5,438 nucleotides of DNA. Source: JBCBST01 sp039819115. GTDB taxonomy: Bacteria; Bacteroidota; Rhodothermia; Balneolales; Balneolaceae. Position numbers and translations under genes: made by a program. The DNA lies in the NCBI GenBank assembly GCA_039819115.1, contig JBCBST010000175.1, positions 1-5,438 on the forward strand, in the 5' to 3' direction. The notes beneath the pieces were generated by a model that was given only the letters and a program-made list of their open reading frames with translations, was not told the origin of the DNA and ran no database searches. Within the stretch, counting starts at the first letter, position 1. Each line of letters begins with the position of its first letter. Positions 1 through 5,438 of this stretch are shown one piece after another.

Positions 1-161
1 CACATATACAAGTATTAGATTGGCAGGGAGTGCCCCAGGTGGTATATACCATTCCTTCACAATTTGATATTGATGGAATCACCGTAAATGAAAAAGACTC
101 GATCATTTTTGGATTAAGCTATGCTCATGATGCTATCTATAAGTTTCACTATGGCAAGTAA
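1..161 (+). CDS. C-terminal end of a probable six-bladed beta-propeller (BF3164/TolB-like) protein, partial
   Basis: The frame is open from the left edge to a TAA at 159-161 and gives the last 52 residues; the start lies outside the window. The visible part reads as alternating short beta strands (VLDW-G-P, VVYTIP, IDGITVNEKDSIIFGLS, DAIYKFHYGK). This resembles the final blade of the TolB-like/BF3164 six-bladed propellers common in Bacteroidota, where a hydrophobic strand, a conserved 'D/N-x-I-x-V' strand and a closing 'D-x-I-Y-x-Y/F' strand are typical. Such proteins are usually exported lipoproteins, but the signal peptide is not visible here. The stop is only 2 nt before the next ATG (164), so the two genes are probably co-translated. 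The family call rests on a short tail and is moderate; the existence of a real coding tail is more secure. Confidence 0.65.
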   Translation, partial: HIQVLDWQGVPQVVYTIPSQFDIDGITVNEKDSIIFGLSYAHDAIYKFHYGK

Positions 162-163
162 CC

Positions 164-706
164 ATGAAGAAAACAGAACTTACAGCCATTATTTTTGTCC
201 TGGTGGTTCTAAATGGTTGGTTGCTCTACAACAATCATCAGAAAAACAGGCTTATTGACGAATTGAGCTCGACTAACCGTCCCGTTAGCTGGGAGTTAGA
301 AACGGTTGATCGTACGAAAGTATATCTCTCCAATAAAGAAGTAGAAATACCGGATAGACCAATTAGTCTCCTGGTGTTCTTTTCTGATCAGGGGTGCCAA
401 TCCTGTATGGAGGATGAGGTAAGATTTTTAAATGCCTTTAGAGAGGAAAACAACAACGCTTTCAAAGTGTATTTACAAACTCAGCGTGCACCAACGTATT
501 TAACCCGCATGTTTGGGGCAGATTTTGAATACACTGTGATAGATCCACAGCAGAATATATTTAACGTTGATTTCGAATTAGTTAATCCAATCTCCGTCCT
601 GGTTGACTCCACCGGGTTAGTACATCGAATGCATAAAGCGGAAGTAGGAAACAGCGAAAAAAGCGAAGTATTCTACCATCAAATGAAAACGCTATTTGAT
701 AATTGA
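164..706 (+). CDS. membrane-anchored thioredoxin-like (TlpA/redoxin-type) protein with CQSC motif
   Basis: This 180-residue protein starts with MKK and one hydrophobic segment (about residues 7-22). That segment looks like an uncleaved N-terminal anchor, leaving the rest in the periplasm. A thioredoxin fold follows. A hydrophobic strand (SLLVFFSDQG, about 68-77) leads into C78-Q-S-C81 and a helix rich in Glu. Later, NP at 141-142 followed by ISVLVDSTGLV matches the cis-proline loop and the last strands of TlpA-like domains. Known relatives are thiol-disulfide oxidoreductases or redox-linked accessory proteins; the substrate cannot be read from the sequence. The usual W-C-x-x-C is replaced by G-C-Q-S-C, as in several divergent Bacteroidota redoxin-like proteins. 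The ATG lies 2 nt after the upstream propeller gene, with no clear Shine-Dalgarno sequence. It ends in a tandem TGA-TAA stop. The fold is confident; an oxidoreductase activity is inferred from the paired cysteines. Confidence 0.88.
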   Translation: MKKTELTAIIFVLVVLNGWLLYNNHQKNRLIDELSSTNRPVSWELETVDRTKVYLSNKEVEIPDRPISLLVFFSDQGCQSCMEDEVRFLNAFREENNNAFKVYLQTQRAPTYLTRMFGADFEYTVIDPQQNIFNVDFELVNPISVLVDSTGLVHRMHKAEVGNSEKSEVFYHQMKTLFDN

Positions 707-721
707 TAAGGTCATAAGAGC

Positions 722-754
722 AGGCTTTGTGAAGACGGCATGTAGCACAAGCCT
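722..754. repeat. bulged inverted repeat between the convergent genes
   Basis: AGGCTT-t-GTG (722-731) can pair with CACAAGCCT (746-754) around a 14-nt loop, with one bulged T. It fills the short gap between the thioredoxin-like gene and the convergent response-regulator gene, and overlaps the latter's stop codon (753-755) by 2 nt. Neither side is followed by a T-run, so it is not a standard intrinsic terminator. It could slow polymerase or protect 3' ends of either transcript, but this is a guess. Confidence 0.35.
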
Positions 755-1505
755 ACATAGCCAGACCGATTCGGTTTTTTACTTCCTTTACCCGGCGACG
801 TGAAACACTGAGCTGTGTTCCGTTGCTTAATTTTACTTCGTAGGTGCCCGAAAACCAGGGAATCAGTTCCTTTATGAAACGAACGTTGACCAGGTACGAC
901 CGATGAGATCGTATAAAGTGATCATTAGGAAGGCGTTCTTCCAGCTTGTCCAGGGTATGATCCAAACGGTAAGACTGAGCTTCGGTATGTGCGTAGACCA
1001 GTTTTTCTTTTGCTTCGATGTAGAGAATATCACTCAGGTCGAGTACAAAAATACGAGTGCCCCGCTTAGCGGTAAGTACTTCCAGTGGCTGTTTTTGTTT
1101 TTCCTGAATGGCTTGCTCAAAGGCGGCAGACTGGTGCTGTTTGATTGTGGTGGTTAGCTGGGATAAACGGGCCAGGCTCTCGTTAAGTCGCTCAAGACGC
1201 ACCGGTTTGGTGAGGTAGTCGAGGGCGTAGACTTCAAATGCTTTGATTGCATATTGATCGTACGCCGTAACAAAAATGATATAAGGTTTTGGGTTATCTA
1301 TGAGACTTACCACATCAAAACCATCTAATCCGGGCATTTCGATATCCAGAAAAACCACATCCGGTTTTAGCTGGTTGATCTCCTCGATAGCTTCAGTGGC
1401 CGTACCAGACTCACCTACAATCTCAAGGTTTGTCTCTGCATGACTGAGAAGTGACCGGAGTCGCTCTCTGGCCAGCGATTCATCATCAACCAGGTACGCT
1501 TTCAT
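753..1505 (-). CDS. LytTR-family response regulator (LytR/AlgR/YpdB type)
   Basis: This 250-residue cytoplasmic DNA-binding regulator has a receiver domain at about residues 1-118. The acidic pair is D7-D8, the phospho-acceptor is D54 in VFLDIEMPG, the switch threonine is T80 in FVTAYD, and the lysine is K100 in YLTKP. A linker of about 20 residues leads to a LytTR domain (about 140-246). Its signature blocks are all present: DILYIEAKEK, FIRSHRSYLVNV, PWFSGTYEVKLSNG and SVSRRRVKEVK. No key residue is missing. The start is the ATG at 1505-1503, because MKAYLVDDE is the canonical receiver beginning. The frame stays open upstream to 1568, but that would add 21 atypical residues inside the kinase gene. 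The start lies 20 nt inside the 3' end of the kinase gene, so translational coupling is likely. LytTR proteins bind paired short direct repeats; candidates lie at 4949-4975 ahead of this operon. Confidence 0.96.
   Translation of the reverse strand: MKAYLVDDESLARERLRSLLSHAETNLEIVGESGTATEAIEEINQLKPDVVFLDIEMPGLDGFDVVSLIDNPKPYIIFVTAYDQYAIKAFEVYALDYLTKPVRLERLNESLARLSQLTTTIKQHQSAAFEQAIQEKQKQPLEVLTAKRGTRIFVLDLSDILYIEAKEKLVYAHTEAQSYRLDHTLDKLEERLPNDHFIRSHRSYLVNVRFIKELIPWFSGTYEVKLSNGTQLSVSRRRVKEVKNRIGLAM
763..780 (+). terminator. candidate intrinsic terminator for the + strand genes, inside the convergent gene
   Basis: On the + strand, AGACCG (763-768) pairs with CGGTTT (772-777) around a 3-nt loop. 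One pair is a G-U wobble, and the core ACCG/CGGT is perfect. A run of six T (775-780) follows or overlaps the stem. It lies about 57 nt after the stop of the thioredoxin-like gene, in the last codons of the convergent LytTR regulator. The stem is short, so strength is uncertain. On the - strand the A-run would precede the stem, so it would act in one direction only. Confidence 0.42.
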
Positions 1506-2628
1506 AAGTATGAACAGAGTTTGATTTGGATTGATCCTTTTGTTCCAGTGGTGTAATGGAGCTGGCATCGTACGGAATGCGAAGTGCTATGCCGTTATCA
1601 AGAATGCTTCCATCCACTTGTTCACCATAATGCAGCCGAAGGCGCTTAAACACATTGGTAAGCCCTGTGCCTTTCTCAATCACCTCTTCAAACTGGCGTA
1701 ACTGGAATCCGGGCCCGGTATCCATCACTTTAATTTCCAGCAGTTCCGGGCTAAAGGCATGGATGGATATATCTACCTGGTGCTTGCCTTCTTTTTTGTT
1801 GACCCCGTGTTTAATGGCGTTTTCGACCAGGGGCTGAAGAACAAGAATAGGAACTTGTATGCTGAGTAAATGCTCTGGTACCTGAACCACGAAGGAGAGG
1901 CGTTCTTTAAACCGGGCCTTTTCAATATTTGCATATAATTCTATCGTTTCCAGCTCTTCGCGAAGAGTAACCACAGCCCGATCGCTGGCCCGAAGGGTGT
2001 AACGAAAGAGATCGGCAAGATCCTGGGTTACATCTTCTGCTTTATTGGGATCTATGCGAACCAGTGCCGCAATGGAGTTCAGAGAGTTAAACAGAAAATG
2101 AGGGTTAATCTGCGAACGAAGGGCGCTTAATTCCGAATCGGAACGCATTTTCTCTGCTTCAAGCGATCGGCGTAAATAGGATGAAGCGTAGAAATACCCA
2201 TTGGTCATTAATGTACCAATCAGACAAAACATGGCGATCACAGCGAGTCCGATTTCTGACTTGGTTTGATCTGCTTCTTCGACCTTGGTCAATACAGCAT
2301 GCAGGCTCTGAGTGATAAAAAACCCAATAGTAAACCCCACTAACGAATTAAGGGATTGCATCAGCCCATGGTACACGAGATTGAAGGGTTTATGAATAGG
2401 AAACCAGCGATTGTAGGTTTTCCAGGTAATACCAAACAACGAGATAAAGCACCCGGCATACACCGCAGAGTACATAAACCCATCGACTCCCATCTCATTA
2501 TTGTCAGGCATGAGCTGAGAGAAGATCCAGGTGCTGGCTACCCCGAATGCTATGGTAAAAAACACCCACAATCCAAATAAGATTGTTTTAAAATAAGGAG
2601 TTACGATCGGTGTTGTGGATGTTGACAT
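1486..2628 (-). CDS. LytS/YpdA-type sensor histidine kinase, four membrane helices
   Basis: This 380-residue inner-membrane kinase is the presumed partner of the adjacent LytTR regulator. Four hydrophobic helices lie at about 17-39, 52-70, 92-112 and 127-149. The loop between helices 2 and 3 is basic (WKTYNRWFPIHK), which suits a cytoplasmic N terminus and C terminus. The two outer loops are only about 12-17 residues, so no extracellular ligand domain exists. A short coiled segment leads to the His_kinase domain, with INPHFLFN (174-181) and phospho-acceptor H177. The HATPase domain follows: N-box LVENAIKHG (N270), G1 box DTGPGF (303-308) and G2 box GTGLTN (320-325). It ends at LRIP, after which about 28 polar residues form an unconserved tail. 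I chose the ATG at 2628; a TTG at 2643 in frame would add only five residues. It begins 24 nt after the receptor gene stop, with no clear Shine-Dalgarno sequence. The stimulus is unknown. Confidence 0.96.
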   Translation of the reverse strand: MSTSTTPIVTPYFKTILFGLWVFFTIAFGVASTWIFSQLMPDNNEMGVDGFMYSAVYAGCFISLFGITWKTYNRWFPIHKPFNLVYHGLMQSLNSLVGFTIGFFITQSLHAVLTKVEEADQTKSEIGLAVIAMFCLIGTLMTNGYFYASSYLRRSLEAEKMRSDSELSALRSQINPHFLFNSLNSIAALVRIDPNKAEDVTQDLADLFRYTLRASDRAVVTLREELETIELYANIEKARFKERLSFVVQVPEHLLSIQVPILVLQPLVENAIKHGVNKKEGKHQVDISIHAFSPELLEIKVMDTGPGFQLRQFEEVIEKGTGLTNVFKRLRLHYGEQVDGSILDNGIALRIPYDASSITPLEQKDQSKSNSVHTYESVPG

Positions 2629-2652
2629 GAAAGAATGATGCAAAAAAGGAGC

Positions 2653-4938
2653 TTAGAATTCAAACTTAAAGCCCCCAACGGGCAATAAACTGAACTGAGT
2701 GGCTTCGTCGACTTGCTGATTGGTTACGTTCCAGAATTGTTGATCTACATTAGCCCGGTTGTAGGCGTTCCAGATTTCAACAAAACCCACAATATTCGTC
2801 CGATTGAGAAAGAATCTCCGGTCTACACGTACATACAGGGAATGAAATGCGGGTAACCGATCGTCATTGAATCGCGTTTCGTCCAGTATCTGGGTGCCTT
2901 GCTGTAACGAAGCCACCGGATCGACCGGGGTAAAGGGTCGGCCACCAAGAATGGTCCATCGTATACTCATTTCCCATATATCGTTAGGACGGTATCCACC
3001 TAACACGTTGAACAGGAATTGATTATCGAAATCACGGTTTTGCCAGTCTCCGCTAAAATCTCGGTAACGGGTACGGAAGTAAGAACCGGAAACCATACCA
3101 TAAAAGTTAACCGCCAGTTTCTTTTGCAGAAGGATCTCTACCCCGCGGGACCACGCACGGCCGTTATCTTCCAGTACATCATAAAAGGAACCAAAAGCAT
3201 CGAGTACATACCGACGATCATTCAGATCATTATTTTCCGGAAGGATGGGGGCGTTGAAATATTGTTTTTCGAATACTTCTACACTCAGTTTGGTATCTGA
3301 GGTAAGAAGATAGTCCAGCCCGCCAATGAAGTGATTAGACCGCGTGCTTCTCAGATTCGCCAGGTTGTCGTTTTGGGAAATGAGGAAGCGGGGTAGCGCC
3401 TGGTAAAATATACCGGTTGAAAAGTTGGCCCCCAGTCGTGGAGTGAGTTCATATCGGGTTTTGAGGCGGGGTGCCACATTAATGTCGTCGTTGAACGAGT
3501 TATGATGAACCCGCCCCCCAAGCGTGATCGACCAACGGGAAAGAGGTCGAAGAGAATAATCGGCGAATACAGAAGTGATAACACCTGTTACATCGTCGTT
3601 TCGGTTAAAATCAGGACGGGTTTCACCGAATTCATTTACTTCCGAAGCGATAAAGTAATCGAAATCACTGCGTTCAAACATCGATTCTAACCCAAACTCC
3701 AGGGTACTTGAGTTCGCAAACCGGTAAAAGGAGACCGATCGTAAGGTGGCCATTTGCTCATCGGTGCCAAAATCGATGGAGGCTTCTTCTGTAGTTACGT
3801 CTCTTAATAACTCGGTTTGCCGGCGGTAAGAATAGGTGAGCGAGGTATTTGTGTACCCATTATTCCATAGTCTGCGCCAGTTAATACCGGTTGTATTCTG
3901 GTCGTTTTGAAGACGGGCCGCATCTGCAAATCCTTCTTCGCGTGCATCATCCAGGCTACTTTCGAACAAACTGCTGCCAAAGATGTTAAGCACAATGATC
4001 TTGTTATCTGCATTTGGGTTGAACGTGACTTTAGCCTGGGCATCACCAAAAGCAGGCGCCCCACCAGCATTAATGGCATCCGCAATCAAATCCAGGTAAC
4101 TGCGACGTACCGAAAACAGTACGCTGGTTGTTTTGGCTGCATTTACCGGACCGTCCATGTTAACGTTAAAGCCGGCCAGGTTCAGACCTACATCACCCCG
4201 TAAGCGGGTCCGGTTTCCATCCCGGTAGGTGATGTCGGAAATAGACGACATCTTTTCACCGAATTTTGATGAGAATCCGCCTGCTATAAAGTCGAGATCG
4301 GAAACCAATTCCGTGTTTACCACACCAATAGGACCGTTTGACTGTCCGGCCTGGGTTCGGAAATGGCGAACATCAGGCAACGGGATATTATCAATGAAAT
4401 ATCCGTTTTCGCTGGGGCTGCCTCCCCGTACCAGTAAATCCTGGCTTACTTCTCCCCTCGATGCTACGCTGGGTAGTGCATTAATCACACGACCCAGTTC
4501 TTGTCCTGCTCCCGGAGAACGGCGCAACTCTTCAGCAGAAAAGGAGACTTTACCAATTCCACTGGTTCCTGTCTCTGAAAAATAACCGCTCGATACCGTT
4601 ATTTCATCGCCCAGAATGGTAGCGGGATTAAGTTGTATGGTAAGCTCCACCGTTCGATTCGATCCGATAACCACATCAGGAATGGGTTTAGTCTCATATC
4701 CAACATACTGAGCAACAATGTTGTACACGCCCGGTGTTAAACCATCCAGCGTAAAAAAACCGTCTGCGTCAGTAGCAACACCTGTGGTTGTATTCTTAAT
4801 GAATACATTCACTCCAATAAGTGCTTCAAAGGTTTCGGCATCCACAACAGAGCCGGTTAGTGCTCCGGTACGTTCCTGCCCAAAAGCAGGCCAGGTGCAG
4901 CATAGTATCAGTATCAAAATTAAAGGGTGGGTCTTCAT
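2653..4938 (-). CDS. TonB-dependent outer-membrane receptor with N-terminal carboxypeptidase-regulatory-like domain
   Basis: This 761-residue protein is exported to the outer membrane. A signal peptide (MKTHPLILILILCC, with probable cleavage AFG-QE after residue 20) precedes a CarboxypepD_reg-like beta-sandwich (about 26-105). That domain shows GSVVDAETFEALIGVNVFI, TDADGFFTLDGLTPG and YVGYE. The plug domain follows (about 128-240), with DLLVRGGSPSENGYFIDNIP, then PDVRHF, GPIGVVN, FIAGGFSSKFGEKMSSISDI. That series is typical of a large Bacteroidota group of stand-alone receptors of unknown ligand. The rest is a beta-barrel with alternating aromatic strands, ending LLPVGGFKFEF with the terminal Phe expected of outer-membrane barrels. 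Such receptors import ligands using TonB energy. No SusD gene follows, which argues against a SusCD polysaccharide system. The start is the ATG at 4938 because it gives a clean signal peptide. An in-frame ATG at 4965 (nine extra residues) and a TTG at 4968 are less likely. It heads the operon with the kinase and regulator. Confidence 0.96.
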   Translation of the reverse strand: MKTHPLILILILCCTWPAFGQERTGALTGSVVDAETFEALIGVNVFIKNTTTGVATDADGFFTLDGLTPGVYNIVAQYVGYETKPIPDVVIGSNRTVELTIQLNPATILGDEITVSSGYFSETGTSGIGKVSFSAEELRRSPGAGQELGRVINALPSVASRGEVSQDLLVRGGSPSENGYFIDNIPLPDVRHFRTQAGQSNGPIGVVNTELVSDLDFIAGGFSSKFGEKMSSISDITYRDGNRTRLRGDVGLNLAGFNVNMDGPVNAAKTTSVLFSVRRSYLDLIADAINAGGAPAFGDAQAKVTFNPNADNKIIVLNIFGSSLFESSLDDAREEGFADAARLQNDQNTTGINWRRLWNNGYTNTSLTYSYRRQTELLRDVTTEEASIDFGTDEQMATLRSVSFYRFANSSTLEFGLESMFERSDFDYFIASEVNEFGETRPDFNRNDDVTGVITSVFADYSLRPLSRWSITLGGRVHHNSFNDDINVAPRLKTRYELTPRLGANFSTGIFYQALPRFLISQNDNLANLRSTRSNHFIGGLDYLLTSDTKLSVEVFEKQYFNAPILPENNDLNDRRYVLDAFGSFYDVLEDNGRAWSRGVEILLQKKLAVNFYGMVSGSYFRTRYRDFSGDWQNRDFDNQFLFNVLGGYRPNDIWEMSIRWTILGGRPFTPVDPVASLQQGTQILDETRFNDDRLPAFHSLYVRVDRRFFLNRTNIVGFVEIWNAYNRANVDQQFWNVTNQQVDEATQFSLLPVGGFKFEF

Positions 4939-4948
4939 GTTAGCGACT

Positions 4949-4975
4949 AAGGTTAGGGTATGCATCAAGGTTAAG
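4949..4975 (+). promoter_or_regulatory. paired direct repeats resembling LytTR half-sites
   Basis: AAGGTTAGG (4949-4957) and AAGGTTAAG (4967-4975) form a near-perfect direct repeat with a 9-bp spacer. They lie 11-37 nt upstream of the chosen receptor start. The known AgrA/LytTR half-site is (T/A)(A/C)(C/A)GTTN(A/G)(T/G). Each repeat matches 8 of 9 positions, and both differ at the same third base (G). Known pairs are usually spaced 12-13 bp apart, so this 9-bp gap is short. If the true start were the ATG at 4965, the repeats would overlap the coding start. A position so near the ATG would suit repression better than activation. Confidence 0.4.
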
Positions 4976-5006
4976 GAGTTGTGATCCCATACCTTTTCTA
5001 TCTCCG

Positions 5007-5120
5007 ACAGAAGACCGTATAACAGGGATGAGCGGTAGTCTCTTGCGATTAGTGTATGTAAACGACGAACGGCAGATATGAACAGGGAGACCAGATAAGG
5101 AGAATGGATAGGTCTTCTGT
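5007..5120. repeat. long-spaced perfect 10-bp inverted repeat
   Basis: ACAGAAGACC (5007-5016) and GGTCTTCTGT (5111-5120) are exact reverse complements 94 bp apart. Together they bracket most of the gap between the right-edge gene and the receptor gene. The 5111-5120 arm abuts the stop codon (5120-5122) of the right-edge gene, sharing one base. No T-run follows either arm, so a plain intrinsic terminator is not supported. It may be a paired protein site or a stem closing a structured leader; its function is unknown. Confidence 0.4.
5018..5088. repeat. short direct repeat TAT(G)AACAGGGA
   Basis: TATAACAGGGA (5018-5028) recurs as TATGAACAGGGA (5077-5088), about 60 bp apart and differing by one inserted G. 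Both copies lie between the arms of the 10-bp inverted repeat and upstream of the receptor gene. They could be binding sites for one regulator, or chance. This 181-nt gap (4939-5119) otherwise shows no convincing open reading frame, and I could not find a promoter with a clear -33 TTTG and -7 TAnnTTTG pair or a sigma-70-type pair. Confidence 0.3.
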
Positions 5121-5438
5121 TAATCGAGATAGTCGTTTGGGTTCACACTTACAAACAATGTGGCCGAGAAGGTAGGTTCAAGAGAAAACCGTACGGTTTC
5201 GATCGTAGTAGACCGGCCATCATTCAGCGTAAGCAAAAACAGGGGGGAAACGCCACCACTTACATTAAGCTTTACCGGGCCTGAAATGGTTCTGGTCCAG
5301 CCAACAGAATAGTTCAAATGAGTGTATCCGTAGTTAGTGGCTTCTTGCTCGGCATCATCGGAAAAGAAAAAGCGGTCATTATCCAGCTTTTGTTCAATAC
5401 GAATTTGGTTGAGTGAATTAATGGATCGTTCAGCGATT
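5120..5438 (-). CDS. C-terminal part of an unrecognised beta-rich protein, partial
   Basis: The frame is open from the right edge to a TAA at 5122-5120 and gives 105 visible residues; the true start lies outside the window. A TTG at 5317 is in frame but is not a convincing start, because coding-like sequence continues upstream of it (IAERSINSLNQIRIEQKLDN, FFFSDDAEQEATNYGYTHLN). I do not recognise the family. The tail alternates polar and hydrophobic residues (HLNYSVGWTRTISG, VKLNVSGGVSPLFLLTLNDG, VRFSLEPTFSATLFVSVNP), which suggests long amphipathic beta strands, as in an envelope or outer-membrane protein. However, it ends NDYLD rather than with the terminal aromatic residue usual for outer-membrane barrels. 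It is on the same strand as the receptor operon, with its stop 181 nt ahead of the receptor start. Read-through is possible but not shown. Confidence 0.72.
   Translation of the reverse strand, partial: IAERSINSLNQIRIEQKLDNDRFFFSDDAEQEATNYGYTHLNYSVGWTRTISGPVKLNVSGGVSPLFLLTLNDGRSTTIETVRFSLEPTFSATLFVSVNPNDYLD

Noticed and set aside
722..754. Bidirectional intrinsic terminator at the bulged hairpin
   Set aside because: No T-run follows the stem in either direction; kept only as an inverted repeat.
903..1157. Open frame of 84 codons on the + strand
   Set aside because: It is antisense to the conserved LytTR and linker region of the response regulator and its product has no family features.
1506..1568. 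A 21-residue N-terminal extension of the response regulator in the same frame
   Set aside because: It begins at a real ATG-type start but lies wholly inside the kinase gene, is unlike any receiver-domain N terminus, and would raise the overlap from 20 to 83 nt. MKAYLVDDE at 1505 is the canonical beginning.
2629..2643. TTG start for the kinase at 2643
   Set aside because: It adds only five residues (TTG-initiated MHHSF), has no better ribosome binding site, and an ATG lies five codons later.
3804..4203. Overlapping open frames on both strands within the barrel region
   Set aside because: They are shadows of the receptor reading frame, which is supported by continuous barrel-type sequence.
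4229..4585. Open frame of 118 codons on the + strand
   Set aside because: It lies fully antisense to the plug-domain region of the receptor, has a low-complexity Ser/Pro-rich product and shows no domain.
4896..4901. Lipoprotein signal (LILC) in the receptor leader
   Set aside because: The residue before Cys is Leu, which does not fit a lipobox, and a better signal peptidase I site (AFG-QE) follows.
4939..4968. Upstream receptor starts at TTG 4968 or ATG 4965
   Set aside because: They put nine or ten extra residues with no clear role ahead of a complete signal peptide that begins at the ATG at 4938. The ATG at 4965 cannot be fully excluded.
5120..5317. A complete 65-residue protein starting at TTG 5317
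   Set aside because: The same frame stays open with protein-like composition to the window edge, so this is the tail of a longer gene, not a small gene.

Overview
The window looks like a chromosomal segment from a Bacteroidota-type bacterium, or a relative such as Balneolota or Rhodothermota. Three things suggest this. There is a TonB-dependent receptor with an N-terminal carboxypeptidase-regulatory-like domain. It sits beside a LytS-type kinase and a LytTR regulator. None of the start codons has a clear Shine-Dalgarno sequence. The exact genus cannot be read from the sequence. Nothing indicates a phage, plasmid, insertion sequence, CRISPR array or RNA gene.

Layout: two convergent blocks. 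On the + strand, positions 1-706 hold the 3' end of a probable six-bladed beta-propeller protein. It is followed, after only 2 nt, by a membrane-anchored thioredoxin-like protein with a CQSC active-site-type motif. This block probably ends at a short hairpin plus T-run (763-780) that lies inside the 3' end of the convergent gene.

On the - strand, read from right to left, there are four genes. The first is the C-terminal part of an unrecognised beta-rich protein (5438-5120). It is followed by a 181-nt non-coding gap with several repeats. Next comes a tight three-gene unit: an outer-membrane TonB-dependent receptor (4938-2653), a four-helix membrane histidine kinase of the LytS/YpdA type (2628-1486), and its LytTR response regulator (1505-753). 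The receptor-kinase gap is 24 nt, and the kinase and regulator genes overlap by 20 nt, so the three are very probably co-transcribed.

The simplest reading is that the kinase and regulator control the receptor gene and possibly their own operon. In support, two direct repeats just upstream of the receptor start (4949-4957 and 4967-4975) each match the published LytTR/AgrA-type half-site at 8 of 9 positions, although their spacing is shorter than usual. The receptor's ligand is unknown, there is no SusD partner gene in view, and the kinase has no recognisable extracellular sensor domain. The genes themselves belong to known families. The arrangement and its upstream repeats are the part most worth a second look.
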